In this document: positions 30,145 through 37,545 of the stretch, one piece after another | Layout: each line of letters begins with the position of its first letter | Numbering within the stretch: position 1 is the stretch's first letter | NCBI GenBank assembly: GCA_016649875.1 | Contig: JAENWW010000009.1 | Location: 1 to 64,000 of the forward strand | Origin: Coriobacteriia bacterium | GTDB lineage: Bacteria; Actinomycetota; Coriobacteriia; WRKU01; JAENWW01 | Reading direction: 5' to 3' | Length of the DNA stretch: 64,000 nucleotides | Notes under the pieces: model-generated | What the model saw: the letters and a program-made list of their open reading frames with translations, nothing else | Database searches by the model: none | What the model was told of the DNA's origin: nothing | Program-made: the position numbers and the translations under genes

Positions 30145-31263
30145 CTATCTGATCGAGCCCGTACGTGTTTGCCAATTATACCTGCGCGCACCGACATAAT
30201 CCGACATGATACTCAGTTTCGAAATCTTGACCACGTCGCCGGTGTGCGGCGCATGGACGAAATATCCCCCGCCGATATAGATACCGACGTGATGCACCGG
30301 TGAGCCGAAAAACACCGCATCGCCGGGTTCGAGCGCACCGGTGACCGCCGTGCCCATTTTCAACTGGGAGCCCGAATAATGCGGAAGGGTCACTCCATGC
30401 TGGCGAAATACGTACACGAGCAGCCCCGAACAATCGAGCCCGCTCTTGGTCGAACCGCCCCACACATATTTGATGCCGCGATAGGCAAGCGCCGTCTCCA
30501 CCGGCGAGCCCGGCGTCACGGTGATGTTTTGATATTGGCCGTACTCGATCTTCGTTGCAATCTGCTGTTCAGCGGCCGCCTCGTTTGCCTGAGTCGCCTC
30601 GAGCAATGTGAGAAGACGCGGATTTTTACTCTTGAGTATATCCTCACGATCAGTGTTTCTTTGAGCCACCTCGATTTTGCGCGCTTTGAGTTCGAACTGG
30701 AGACTTTGCGCTTCTTTTTCATCGTCTGCCAGCTGCGCGATGGTGTCTTCGAGCGTAGCTTTCTGGTCGCTAATCTGGGCGAGGAGTTTCGCATCGTTCG
30801 TGCTCAACTCGCTGAGATATTGAATACTCGTGACAAGATCGCGAAACGATTTCGCCTCGAAAACGATTTGCCACACCGAGTCGTCGCCCTGACGATAAAG
30901 ACTGACCGCGCGATCGTTGAGGCGTGCGGACTGGAGCTTGTACGCCTCAGCCACTATCGCGTACTGCTCCTCGGCTTTTTTTATGTCACTTTGAATCCGG
31001 CTGAGCCGCACGAGGGACTCGTTGTAATTTTCAGAGGCGATTTCGGTTTCTTGATCGATGGCGTCAAGCTGTTTGACAAGCGACTCGAGAGCCGTCTTGT
31101 CGGCCGGGGATGCATTTTTGAGCGCGTTTTGCGCGGCATCGCTGGCAGCAGGCGACGTGCTTGTGCCGCCGTTGTCGATGATCTCGGGTGTTGTGGACGG
31201 CGAAGCATACGCCGGCACCGGCAAGCTGAATATGAGCACACAAAGTATGAGCAAACGTTTCAT
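30145..31263 (-). CDS. Secreted NlpC/P60 peptidoglycan endopeptidase with coiled coil
   Basis: The 372-residue protein has a signal peptide (cleavage probably after 'PVPAYA'), then a long coiled coil at about 45-230, as in RipA- and CwlO-like hydrolases. The C-terminal NlpC/P60 domain has the catalytic Cys278 in 'SGLDCSGLLVYVF', His325 in 'HHVGIYIG' and a third polar residue His337 in 'YFVHAPH'. It would cleave D-Glu-(meso-DAP or Lys) bonds during wall remodelling or daughter-cell separation. The coiled coil suggests control by FtsEX or a similar partner, which is inference. Confidence 0.92.
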   Translation of the reverse strand: MKRLLILCVLIFSLPVPAYASPSTTPEIIDNGGTSTSPAASDAAQNALKNASPADKTALESLVKQLDAIDQETEIASENYNESLVRLSRIQSDIKKAEEQYAIVAEAYKLQSARLNDRAVSLYRQGDDSVWQIVFEAKSFRDLVTSIQYLSELSTNDAKLLAQISDQKATLEDTIAQLADDEKEAQSLQFELKARKIEVAQRNTDREDILKSKNPRLLTLLEATQANEAAAEQQIATKIEYGQYQNITVTPGSPVETALAYRGIKYVWGGSTKSGLDCSGLLVYVFRQHGVTLPHYSGSQLKMGTAVTGALEPGDAVFFGSPVHHVGIYIGGGYFVHAPHTGDVVKISKLSIMSDYVGARRYNWQTRTGSIR

Positions 31264-31334
31264 GAGTTTGAGTATACCAAATCGACCTTGCGCGGGGAGC
31301 CCGTCCTTGCTATACTAACAATTCGCTCACACAG

Positions 31335-31467
<133 letters not shown>

Positions 31468-31490
31468 TTTGTAAGCAATTTGTAAGCGAA
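31468..31490. repeat. Tandem TTTGTAAGC repeat, left (possible integrase arm sites)
   Basis: TTTGTAAGCA followed by ATTTGTAAGC gives two GTAAGC cores 11 bp apart, immediately inside attL. The same arrangement with one mismatch occurs at 36632-36654 near the right end, in the same orientation. Paired short repeats inside the att core are typical of arm-type binding sites of tyrosine integrases. Confidence 0.55.
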
Positions 31491-31558
31491 GCACTTTTGT
31501 ATTCTTTCCCACCTATACAATTTTCCCCTTACTGCCAGCAAATGCCGTCCACCTCACC

Positions 31559-31587
31559 TATAATAATTAATTATTCAATTAATTATT
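31559..31587 (+). promoter_or_regulatory. -10 box and AT-rich inverted repeat before the PIN gene
   Basis: A TATAAT (31559-31564) overlaps the inverted repeat AATAATTAA-N8-TTAATTATT (31562-31587), which ends at the ribosome-binding site of the PIN gene. No good -35 was seen. The repeat could be an operator or a leader hairpin. Confidence 0.4.
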
Positions 31588-31600
31588 GGAGAGACAAAAA

Positions 31601-32779
31601 ATGAAGGATGCTTTGCCAGAATTCTATGATTATCCGCAGCAGCTCATTGATGATCTTTGGGATAATGCCCTTGTTGTCTTTGACACTAATGTTCTTCTAG
31701 ACCTCTATGTTACAGCCACAGATATGACAAAAATGTGGTACAAGCTATTTGAGGCATTAAAAAAAGATGACAGGCTATGGATGCCCTACCAGGTGGCTCT
31801 TGAATACCAAAAAAATCGCGGCAGAATTATTAATAATCGCGAAGCCTCTCTCTCGAATATCGAAAATACTATCAAAAAGGCATATAAATCTATCAGAATG
31901 GCCGCCGACAAAGCGCCCTTTCTCGACATGAATCTAGACAGTTGCTCTGCTGAATATACGAGTTTATTAGATGGTATAAAGGAGAAAGAAAGATACTGGA
32001 AGAAACCAGGTAAAAAAATTACGTACGAAAATGATAGGATCCGCGATGCGCTTGACGCCATATTCTCCGCAGAACTTATTGGGGAAAAATATTCTAAGGC
32101 CCAGCTATCTGAGATATATGATGAGGGCGCCGACAGGTACCCTCGTTTCATCCCACCAGGCTTTGAAGACTCTTCTAAAAAAATTAGCCCGAATAACTGC
32201 GACTTTGACAGCCCCAGTCTTTACGGAGATTTCGTTATCTGGAAAGAACTATTGCGATACGGACGTGAGAATAACAGGTCAATTATATTTGTGAGTAATG
32301 ACCGAAAGGACGACTGGGTATGGGCAGAATCAGGGAAAAAAGAAAGCTTACAGAGTACCCATCCATACCTTAGAATGGAATTTCACACAGAGACTAAGCA
32401 ACATTTATTCGCCTGCTCTTCAACGGAATGTCTACGCAATTTCGAAAATCGATACGCCATCAAGCCAACCGAAGAGTATTTTGAAAAGACTGAGACACTA
32501 CTTGAGCGCACTTCCGAAGAAAAACGTCTTCTTAATCTCGCACTGTTAGATAAATTTACGATAAGCCAAAAGCAACTTATGGATGAATTTTCCAAGCCGA
32601 GTCTTGACACTCTCATGTCAGAAATGAGAACTGACCAACAATGTTTAAGCAGTTTTATGGCCCAAACCAGACCCGCACAAAACCTCCAAGATTTCCTTAA
32701 CAAATTTAATGGCACTGCTATATCTTCTCAAAAAGTAAAAGATACAACTTTCTCTAATGGTAAAAATTTGGGACACTAG
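31601..32779 (+). CDS. PIN-like domain protein (PIN_8 type), element cargo
   Basis: The 392-residue protein begins with a PIN-like nuclease domain. The first acidic motif 'VVFDTNVLLDLY' lies at about residues 25-36, a Glu in 'PYQVALEYQKNR' near 65, and the C-terminal part 'IIFVSNDRKDDWVW' near 232, the PIN_8 signature. These supply the acidic metal-binding residues of a RNase-like site. The final 120 residues are helical and charged. Start at 31601 because GGAGAG precedes it; an upstream TTG lies before that site. GC content is much lower than in the neighbours. Such proteins are often mobile-element cargo with proposed defence or toxin roles; the function here is unproven. Confidence 0.72.
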   Translation: MKDALPEFYDYPQQLIDDLWDNALVVFDTNVLLDLYVTATDMTKMWYKLFEALKKDDRLWMPYQVALEYQKNRGRIINNREASLSNIENTIKKAYKSIRMAADKAPFLDMNLDSCSAEYTSLLDGIKEKERYWKKPGKKITYENDRIRDALDAIFSAELIGEKYSKAQLSEIYDEGADRYPRFIPPGFEDSSKKISPNNCDFDSPSLYGDFVIWKELLRYGRENNRSIIFVSNDRKDDWVWAESGKKESLQSTHPYLRMEFHTETKQHLFACSSTECLRNFENRYAIKPTEEYFEKTETLLERTSEEKRLLNLALLDKFTISQKQLMDEFSKPSLDTLMSEMRTDQQCLSSFMAQTRPAQNLQDFLNKFNGTAISSQKVKDTTFSNGKNLGH

Positions 32780-33839
32780 GAAAAACAGTCGCGTCCAACC
32801 TTTGCCCAACATCCACGTGCGCATCCGGCATTAAGTGCCCATAGCGATCTACAGTAGTTGTAATCGAAGCGTGCCCCAACTGATTCTGAACATACTTCAA
32901 ATTCTCGCCTTGATTGATCAACAGTGAAGCAAACGTGTGCCTGAGGTCGTGGATTCTTATTTTGCGAAGTCCAGCAGCTTTTAAGGCAGGCTCAAAAATT
33001 CGGTGGCGAAGATTTGCGCCGTCTATTATCTTTCCTGCCTCTGTACAAAAAACTAGCCCAGCTTCACTTTTTGGTACAACAGCCAAATGTTCCCTTAATA
33101 CTTCAGTAAGCATTGGAGACATTCCTATTACTCTTATCGCATTCCTTGTTTTCGGCTCCTGAAAAGTTCCATTCCAAACGCTGCGCTTCACTCGTATTGT
33201 GCCGCTTTTCCAGTCTATATCGCTCCATTGCAAAGCCAGCAGCTCTCCCAAACGCATACCGGTAAATATCGCAGTAAAAAACAGCGACCTCCACTCCGGG
33301 CTAAATGCATCAAGAAATATTGGGATTTCCACCGGTGTTAAGGCCTGCATCTCAATAAACTGTCTTCGAGGAGCCTTGACTGCCAGTGCTGGATTGACTT
33401 TGAGATAGTTCCATTCCCCCGCTTGTTTCAGCATACCTTTCAGCAATACCAGTGCCTTTTGGACAGTTGCCGGACTTCGACCCGATGCAAGCCTTTCTGC
33501 CACATACCGCTGAATGTCAGCTGTTGTGATGAAGCTTAACGGCACATCGCCAAAATATGGCACCAGTGAATGAAATATCATGTTTTTGTAATTCAAGAGT
33601 GTCGATGGCTTAACCTGTACCGTCGCATAATCTCGCACCCACTGTTCAGAAAACTTTGGAAATGTAATGGTCTGTATATCTCTATACGTTCCATCCCAAA
33701 CTTCTGACTGTTTGGTGGTCACATAAGCCTCTGCATCTTTTTTTCGTGTTCCGATTGCCTTCGCCCTCTGCTTACCCGACGGATCGCGCCAGTAGGCATA
33801 CCAAATATCACCACGTTTCTTTACAAAACCCCTCGACAT
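32754..33839 (-). CDS. int: Tyrosine recombinase / integrase of the element
   Basis: The 361-residue integrase has an N-terminal arm-binding domain ('RGDIWYAYWRDPSGKQRAKAIGTRKKDAEAYV'-type, abbreviated motif GDIWYAYW...), a SAM-like core-binding domain at about 60-160, and the catalytic domain. The conserved residues are Arg in 'TGMRLGELLALQWSDID', His-x-x-Arg in 'IHDLRHTFASLL', the second His in 'LGHASITTTVDRY', and Tyr in 'DRYGHLM'. Its 3' end overlaps the convergent PIN gene by 26 bp. It would catalyse integration at, and excision from, the tRNA-fMet site. Confidence 0.95.
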   Translation of the reverse strand: MSRGFVKKRGDIWYAYWRDPSGKQRAKAIGTRKKDAEAYVTTKQSEVWDGTYRDIQTITFPKFSEQWVRDYATVQVKPSTLLNYKNMIFHSLVPYFGDVPLSFITTADIQRYVAERLASGRSPATVQKALVLLKGMLKQAGEWNYLKVNPALAVKAPRRQFIEMQALTPVEIPIFLDAFSPEWRSLFFTAIFTGMRLGELLALQWSDIDWKSGTIRVKRSVWNGTFQEPKTRNAIRVIGMSPMLTEVLREHLAVVPKSEAGLVFCTEAGKIIDGANLRHRIFEPALKAAGLRKIRIHDLRHTFASLLINQGENLKYVQNQLGHASITTTVDRYGHLMPDAHVDVGQRLDATVFPSVPNFYH

Positions 33840-33841
33840 GT

Positions 33842-34321
33842 TTACACCTCCTCATATCTTTTTGTTTTTAATAGTCGGTTGACAATCTCTTGTACCAACT
33901 TGCGATCGCCTTTAGTAAGCTTGCCCCACCCATTTGGGCCTGTCTCGATATTGACATGGGCCGCAGCTCCAATAATGCTGTCTATCATTACTTCATGCTT
34001 TGCTTGTGCGTTCAAAAGTTCGAGCATCTGCTCCGGGGCCAAGTTTTCCCCGATGATCTTCATTTGTGGTGACACCGCATCAAACATTTCGGCAAGCCCG
34101 GGTTCGGCCGCTCGTATCTCTGACATAGGGAGTATTTCTTCGAGGGCAAGCTGAAGCACGAATACAAGCTTTAAGAACACATCATCACTGGGCATTTTTC
34201 CCCGTTCGATACGCCCGATATACCCCCTGCTCACCCCAATGAGATCGGCAACTTGTTTCTGCGTCATGTGTAATTTCTCACGCTTTACCGCAAACACTTC
34301 GCCTAATTCTTGTGGATTCAT
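33842..34321 (-). CDS. Xre-family transcriptional repressor
   Basis: The 159-residue protein has an N-terminal helix-turn-helix 'MTQKQVADLIGVSRGYIGRIERGKMPSDD' region at about 19-50 and a C-terminal part rich in Glu and Leu that may be a ligand- or inducer-binding dimerisation domain. Start 34321 is fixed by TAGGAGGAG just upstream; the longer in-frame extension runs through the intergenic operator region. It precedes int by 2 bp, so repressor and integrase are co-transcribed, divergently from xis-rep. This is the layout of satellite master repressors. Confidence 0.85.
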   Translation of the reverse strand: MNPQELGEVFAVKREKLHMTQKQVADLIGVSRGYIGRIERGKMPSDDVFLKLVFVLQLALEEILPMSEIRAAEPGLAEMFDAVSPQMKIIGENLAPEQMLELLNAQAKHEVMIDSIIGAAAHVNIETGPNGWGKLTKGDRKLVQEIVNRLLKTKRYEEV

Positions 34322-34432
34322 TGCTCCTCCTAAAAAGTGGTTACCAACTATTTTTTGGTAACACAACTTGAACCGATGTATTGTGTTACTAGAAAGTAGC
34401 ACAAGTATAGTACCGTAAGGAGGTGAAAAGCA
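34322..34432. promoter_or_regulatory. Divergent control region with two inverted repeats
   Basis: The 111-bp gap between repressor and xis holds GTTACCAA-N7-TTGGTAAC (34340-34362, perfect) and GTGTTACT-N4-AGTAGCAC (34383-34402, one mismatch). The second repeat lies between a TTGTGT (34381-34386) and a TATAGT (34406-34411) that could be the xis promoter, although the 19-bp spacing is long. Both share a GTTAC core and are candidate operators for the Xre protein. Confidence 0.6.
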
Positions 34433-34621
34433 ATGTATGAAGCAATAGAAACAGCAGGAGGTCTGCTGAACGTAACCGAGTTGGCTGCATATCTTAATGT
34501 AAAGCCTAGTTGGATCTACGCGCAACACGCTATGGGGTTTATCCCCTGCGTGCGCGTGGGCCGCTACCTTCGCTTTGATTTAGCAGTCATACTCGAATGG
34601 CTCAAGAAAAATGGTAGGTAA
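34433..34621 (+). CDS. xis: Excisionase-like HTH protein
   Basis: The 62-residue protein has a MerR-like winged helix: 'LLNVTELAAYLNVKPSWIYAQ' followed by 'IPCVRVGRYLRFDLAVILEWL', typical of HTH_17/excisionase proteins. A strong AAGGAGGTG ribosome-binding site precedes the ATG. It overlaps the rep gene by 11 bp, suggesting a coupled xis-rep operon that drives excision and then replication. Confidence 0.88.
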   Translation: MYEAIETAGGLLNVTELAAYLNVKPSWIYAQHAMGFIPCVRVGRYLRFDLAVILEWLKKNGR

Positions 34622-35588
34622 AACCACCGCAGCCGCCGGAGCCTCGCGACGGCTCAAGGCGGCTGCGGTCGCAAGCGCGCAGCGCGAGCGTATTAACCTT
34701 GTAAATACAACATTTTTCACGAGTTCTTCCACAAGAGTCAATCCTATTACTGGTGAAATCTTGCCCTTGCCTACTATTCCACCTGTCTCCATTGGATTTA
34801 TCGAATATCCTGATGGCGGATGTGAGCTTTTCGGGGTACGCAGAATAACAAACAAATCAACTTCTGCCTATCTCGATACTGAAGAGCTCCGCCATGAAGC
34901 AGAAGAAAAGAGCTATGGAAACAAAGAGGCGGAACGACGGGCAGAGGAGCGAACCGAAGTAAACAAGGCACGCTCTACGCAGATGGCCTGTCGGCGCGCT
35001 AAAACCAAAGTACGGCGGATATGTCGCTACTATGGACTTAGCGTCATGGTAACGCTCACGTTTCCCGGTAAAGGTGTGCATGATTACGATGAAGCACTGC
35101 ATTATGTGCAGAAGTTTATTAACGATCACGGGAGTGCGCTTTATCTAGACGGTGTCTATGTGGCCGTCCCTGAGCTCCACCCGAAAGGTCACGGCTGGCA
35201 CTGGCATGTACTGGTACATAGACGTTTTACCTTAGAAGAAAAAGAATGGCTTGACTGGCAATGGACGCTGTTCCTAGAGAGAAAAGGCATGAAGGTCAGC
35301 GGTGGCGCGAAATTTGTACGCATCAACCTTAAAGACTTCAAGAACGCCCGTTCAGGAGCCGCCTACGCCAGCAAGTACATCGGTAAGACCTTTGATAGCG
35401 ATGAACGCCTCAAGAACCGTAAACGCTATCTGTGCTCGCGCAAGATACATGTAGAGGTGAAACACGGCAATGCGTTCAGCCTTGATGAAGTAAGAAATCT
35501 CATATGGCAAATTGACGATGCCTATACGTTTGATTCGAATGAAAACGATGAATGGTTGGGCCCGGAAGTCTTATGGGCTAGTTGGTAA
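34611..35588 (+). CDS. rep: HUH-type rolling-circle replication initiator
   Basis: The 325-residue protein has a HUH-endonuclease core. The strand 'GLSVMVTLTFPGK' near residue 145 is followed by the metal-binding 'HGWHWHVLVHR' near 200 (HxH and flanking His), and a Tyr-containing helix 'SGAAYASKYIGKTF' near 255, which should carry the nicking tyrosine. The N-terminal 130 residues are basic or charged and not recognised. It resembles initiators of small rolling-circle plasmids, filamentous phages and integrative elements. The nick site was not identified. Confidence 0.85.
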   Translation: MVGKTTAAAGASRRLKAAAVASAQRERINLVNTTFFTSSSTRVNPITGEILPLPTIPPVSIGFIEYPDGGCELFGVRRITNKSTSAYLDTEELRHEAEEKSYGNKEAERRAEERTEVNKARSTQMACRRAKTKVRRICRYYGLSVMVTLTFPGKGVHDYDEALHYVQKFINDHGSALYLDGVYVAVPELHPKGHGWHWHVLVHRRFTLEEKEWLDWQWTLFLERKGMKVSGGAKFVRINLKDFKNARSGAAYASKYIGKTFDSDERLKNRKRYLCSRKIHVEVKHGNAFSLDEVRNLIWQIDDAYTFDSNENDEWLGPEVLWASW

Positions 35589-35599
35589 ACAACAAAGAT

Positions 35600-35872
35600 T
35601 TATTCATTCCCAAATTCTTGGAAACCTGAAATTTGAACTTCGAATGGCTCCGGTTCATGAATCTTTATAGTAATTGGCATAATTTTTTCTACTTTTGAAA
35701 AGTTTTCCACCGAAATTCCTACTGGATTTTTTGTTTCGAGGTCATAATAAACTGTCAATCCAACATTAACTTCAACTGCATCTGTACAACTTGATTCTCC
35801 AAGGCCGATATATAAGACATCGGCACCTTTATCATATGCCGTGTGGCTCTTATCTGCTTTTAAGATTTTCAT
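35600..35872 (-). CDS. DUF2283-family protein
   Basis: The 90-residue protein has the DUF2283 pattern: 'SHTAYDKGADVLYIGLG' near residue 10, followed by 'VGLTVYYDLETKNPVGISVENFSK'. Members are small beta-rich proteins often encoded beside putative toxins of the DUF4258 type. The start is 35872; it overlaps the stop of the upstream gene's frame closely (5 bp), indicating an operon. It is convergent with rep (11 bp apart). Confidence 0.75.
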   Translation of the reverse strand: MKILKADKSHTAYDKGADVLYIGLGESSCTDAVEVNVGLTVYYDLETKNPVGISVENFSKVEKIMPITIKIHEPEPFEVQISGFQEFGNE

Positions 35873-35876
35873 TTGC

Positions 35877-36242
35877 TCATGCTCCAGCCTCGCGGTACTC
35901 AATGCTATCATATTTCGATAACTTCGACCCACGCATCCATGAAACAACTATTCCCGGATTCTGTGTATGATCAACAACAACTCGTCTTATTGGAGGCCTT
36001 CCGAGCATAGGTTTATCAATTTTGTAATAAATCTTTCTATTTGGATATTCTTCAACTTTCGCAGTTACATGAATTTGGCTCGGATGCGTTATGCACTCCT
36101 CAGTCTCCGCTATGCTCAACCCGGAAGCGTCCATATGGGCAAAACGCTTCGCTTCTACGGTAGAATTCAACAATATTGCATCTCGTCCAAGTGGGTCTGT
36201 GGCACTAAATATTATTTCGTCTTTATCAGTGTTTCCTTCCAT
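35877..36242 (-). CDS. Small protein of unknown function (possible toxin-like fold)
   Basis: The 121-residue protein is not confidently recognised. It shows 'DEIIFSATDPLGRDAILLNS' and a later 'YPNRKIYYKID' plus 'RRVVVDHTQNPGIVVSWMRG', an arrangement of strands like that in phage-type barrel or DUF4258-like proteins normally paired with DUF2283. It is only 4 bp after the DUF3467-like gene and 4 bp before the DUF2283 gene. A toxin-antitoxin role is inference from this pairing. Confidence 0.6.
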   Translation of the reverse strand: MEGNTDKDEIIFSATDPLGRDAILLNSTVEAKRFAHMDASGLSIAETEECITHPSQIHVTAKVEEYPNRKIYYKIDKPMLGRPPIRRVVVDHTQNPGIVVSWMRGSKLSKYDSIEYREAGA

Positions 36243-36246
36243 AAGG

Positions 36247-36537
36247 CTACTCCTGCTTTTCAGCATCTGAAAGTTTATGATTTAAAATTGCCTCTTTGAG
36301 TTTTGGAAAAAAACTATTCGCCACAATTACTCGCGATGTCAACCTTCCGATTGGCTCGTTCCCCATAGCTTGGCTCATAATATCCAGTGACACAAAATCA
36401 ATTGTCGTCTCATAAGGGCCGCTCGCTATCATAGTATAGTTTGCGTATTCACCCTTTTGGACTGACCCCTCGGCAATAATGGTAAGCTGTTTCTGTTCTA
36501 TTGACTGTTCATTTTTCCCAACACTTTGCTCTGACAT
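36247..36537 (-). CDS. DUF3467-like protein
   Basis: The 96-residue protein has 'GEYANYTMIASGPYETTIDFVSLD' then 'RLTSRVIVANSFFPKLKEAILNH', matching the DUF3467 layout (ANF-type strand, DF strand, then an R-V-V strand before an amphipathic helix). The role is unknown. It is the first gene of a three-gene minus-strand operon inside the element, whose promoter would lie in 36538-36772. Confidence 0.6.
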   Translation of the reverse strand: MSEQSVGKNEQSIEQKQLTIIAEGSVQKGEYANYTMIASGPYETTIDFVSLDIMSQAMGNEPIGRLTSRVIVANSFFPKLKEAILNHKLSDAEKQE

Positions 36538-36772
36538 AATGCCCTCCCTAAATAAACGATATTACGCGTATTATAACCCAAATTTTACAGAAAATGTAAT
36601 CCAAGCTTCTGTTCAAATGCCACTTTAAATTTTTGTAAGCATTTTGTAAGCGAAATTAGCCAAAACTACCTATAACGGGCGATACCAAGAAGGACTAAAG
36701 TATCATTAAAACCCCAGCTCAAAGGCAACAATATGGACTGAAATGGAACTAGCAAGAAACTACTCGAACCAA
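36538..36772. other. Right-end non-coding region of the element
   Basis: This 235-bp AT-rich gap holds the right tandem TTTGTAAGC repeat (36632-36654) and the probable promoter of the three-gene operon on the minus strand. No open reading frame of useful length was seen. It is a reasonable place for attP arm sites or a replication origin, but no origin hairpin was recognised. Confidence 0.5.
36632..36654. repeat. Tandem TTTGTAAGC repeat, right (possible integrase arm sites)
   Basis: TTTGTAAGCATTTTGTAAGCGAA differs at one base from the left copy at 31468-31490 and is in the same orientation, 118 bp before attR. An ACCTATA motif also follows each copy at similar distance. Confidence 0.55.
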
Positions 36773-36873
36773 CTCATAACCCGAAGGTCATAGGTTCAAA
36801 TCCTGTCCCCGCGACCAACAAAAGTGCAGGTGGGAAGCTTAATCGCTTCCCACCTTTTTTGTTTGATTATTCA
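36773..36873. repeat. Right attachment site (101-bp direct repeat, attR)
   Basis: This is the exact copy of 31367-31467: the 3' half of tRNA-fMet from the anticodon loop, CCA, the tRNA terminator and a short tail. It has no 5' tRNA half, so it is not a functional tRNA. It marks the right boundary of the integrated element, about 5.4 kb from attL. Confidence 0.95.
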
Positions 36874-36935
36874 CGCGATCTATAAAGCGGACCAGCGTAT
36901 TGAGTTTTCTAGACACAGAACCCGTTTTCAAACAT

Positions 36936-37328
36936 TTAAAACCGAATTACTTTCGGCTCAACGCCACGAGATGAGAATGTCGCCACAGCATTCTCGAGAT
37001 AGAGAGCCTGCGTATTGTCATCATCGACCGAGTAGCGACTTTGCAAGGAGGGATATTCGTCCAACATATGCTGCTTAACTTCTCGCCTGTCATCTGTCAC
37101 GGCGACAGCCTGCACGCGAATCCATGACTCCCCGTCGAACGCACAGATTTCAATCTTGGGATTTTCGGCGATTTGTTTGGAAACCTGCTTCACCTTGCCG
37201 GTTTGGATGTAGAGTTTGCCCTCGAACAAACCCACCGCTCCAAACGGACGCACCCGCGGCTGGTCACCCTCGACCGTGGCGAGATAATACGTTTGGCACT
37301 TCTTGAGAAAATCGAGTACTTCCTCCAT
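36936..37328 (-). CDS. Pyridoxamine 5'-phosphate oxidase-family flavin-binding protein
   Basis: The 130-residue split-barrel protein has 'FLKKCQTYYLATVEGDQPRVRPFG' at the N-terminus and 'LYIQTGKVKQVSKQIAENPKIEICAF' next, typical of small FMN- or F420-binding PPOX proteins. The start at 37328 is supported by AAAGGAAGT upstream. The substrate is unknown; it lacks residues needed to call it PdxH. Confidence 0.82.
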   Translation of the reverse strand: MEEVLDFLKKCQTYYLATVEGDQPRVRPFGAVGLFEGKLYIQTGKVKQVSKQIAENPKIEICAFDGESWIRVQAVAVTDDRREVKQHMLDEYPSLQSRYSVDDDNTQALYLENAVATFSSRGVEPKVIRF

Positions 37329-37545
37329 GCGAGCACTTCCTTTGTCTTGAAATATGCTCATTCCGCTTATGCGTTAACTATACATAGTTATAACAATTAT
37401 TTACTAAAGGTTATTAAAAGATATATCTATGCTTTGCGCCGTCACCGCCGCTTTTTACGGAGGTCTGCTAATCTTTTGTGCCCTCACGCAAAAAGTGGGC
37501 GGCGTTTCCGGTCGGGGCGGTCATGCATCTTGACCATCAGCTACA

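Noticed and set aside
36773-36848. Second tRNA-fMet gene at the right end
   Set aside because: Only the 3' half from the anticodon loop onward is present; the 5' half does not match, so it is the attR fragment.
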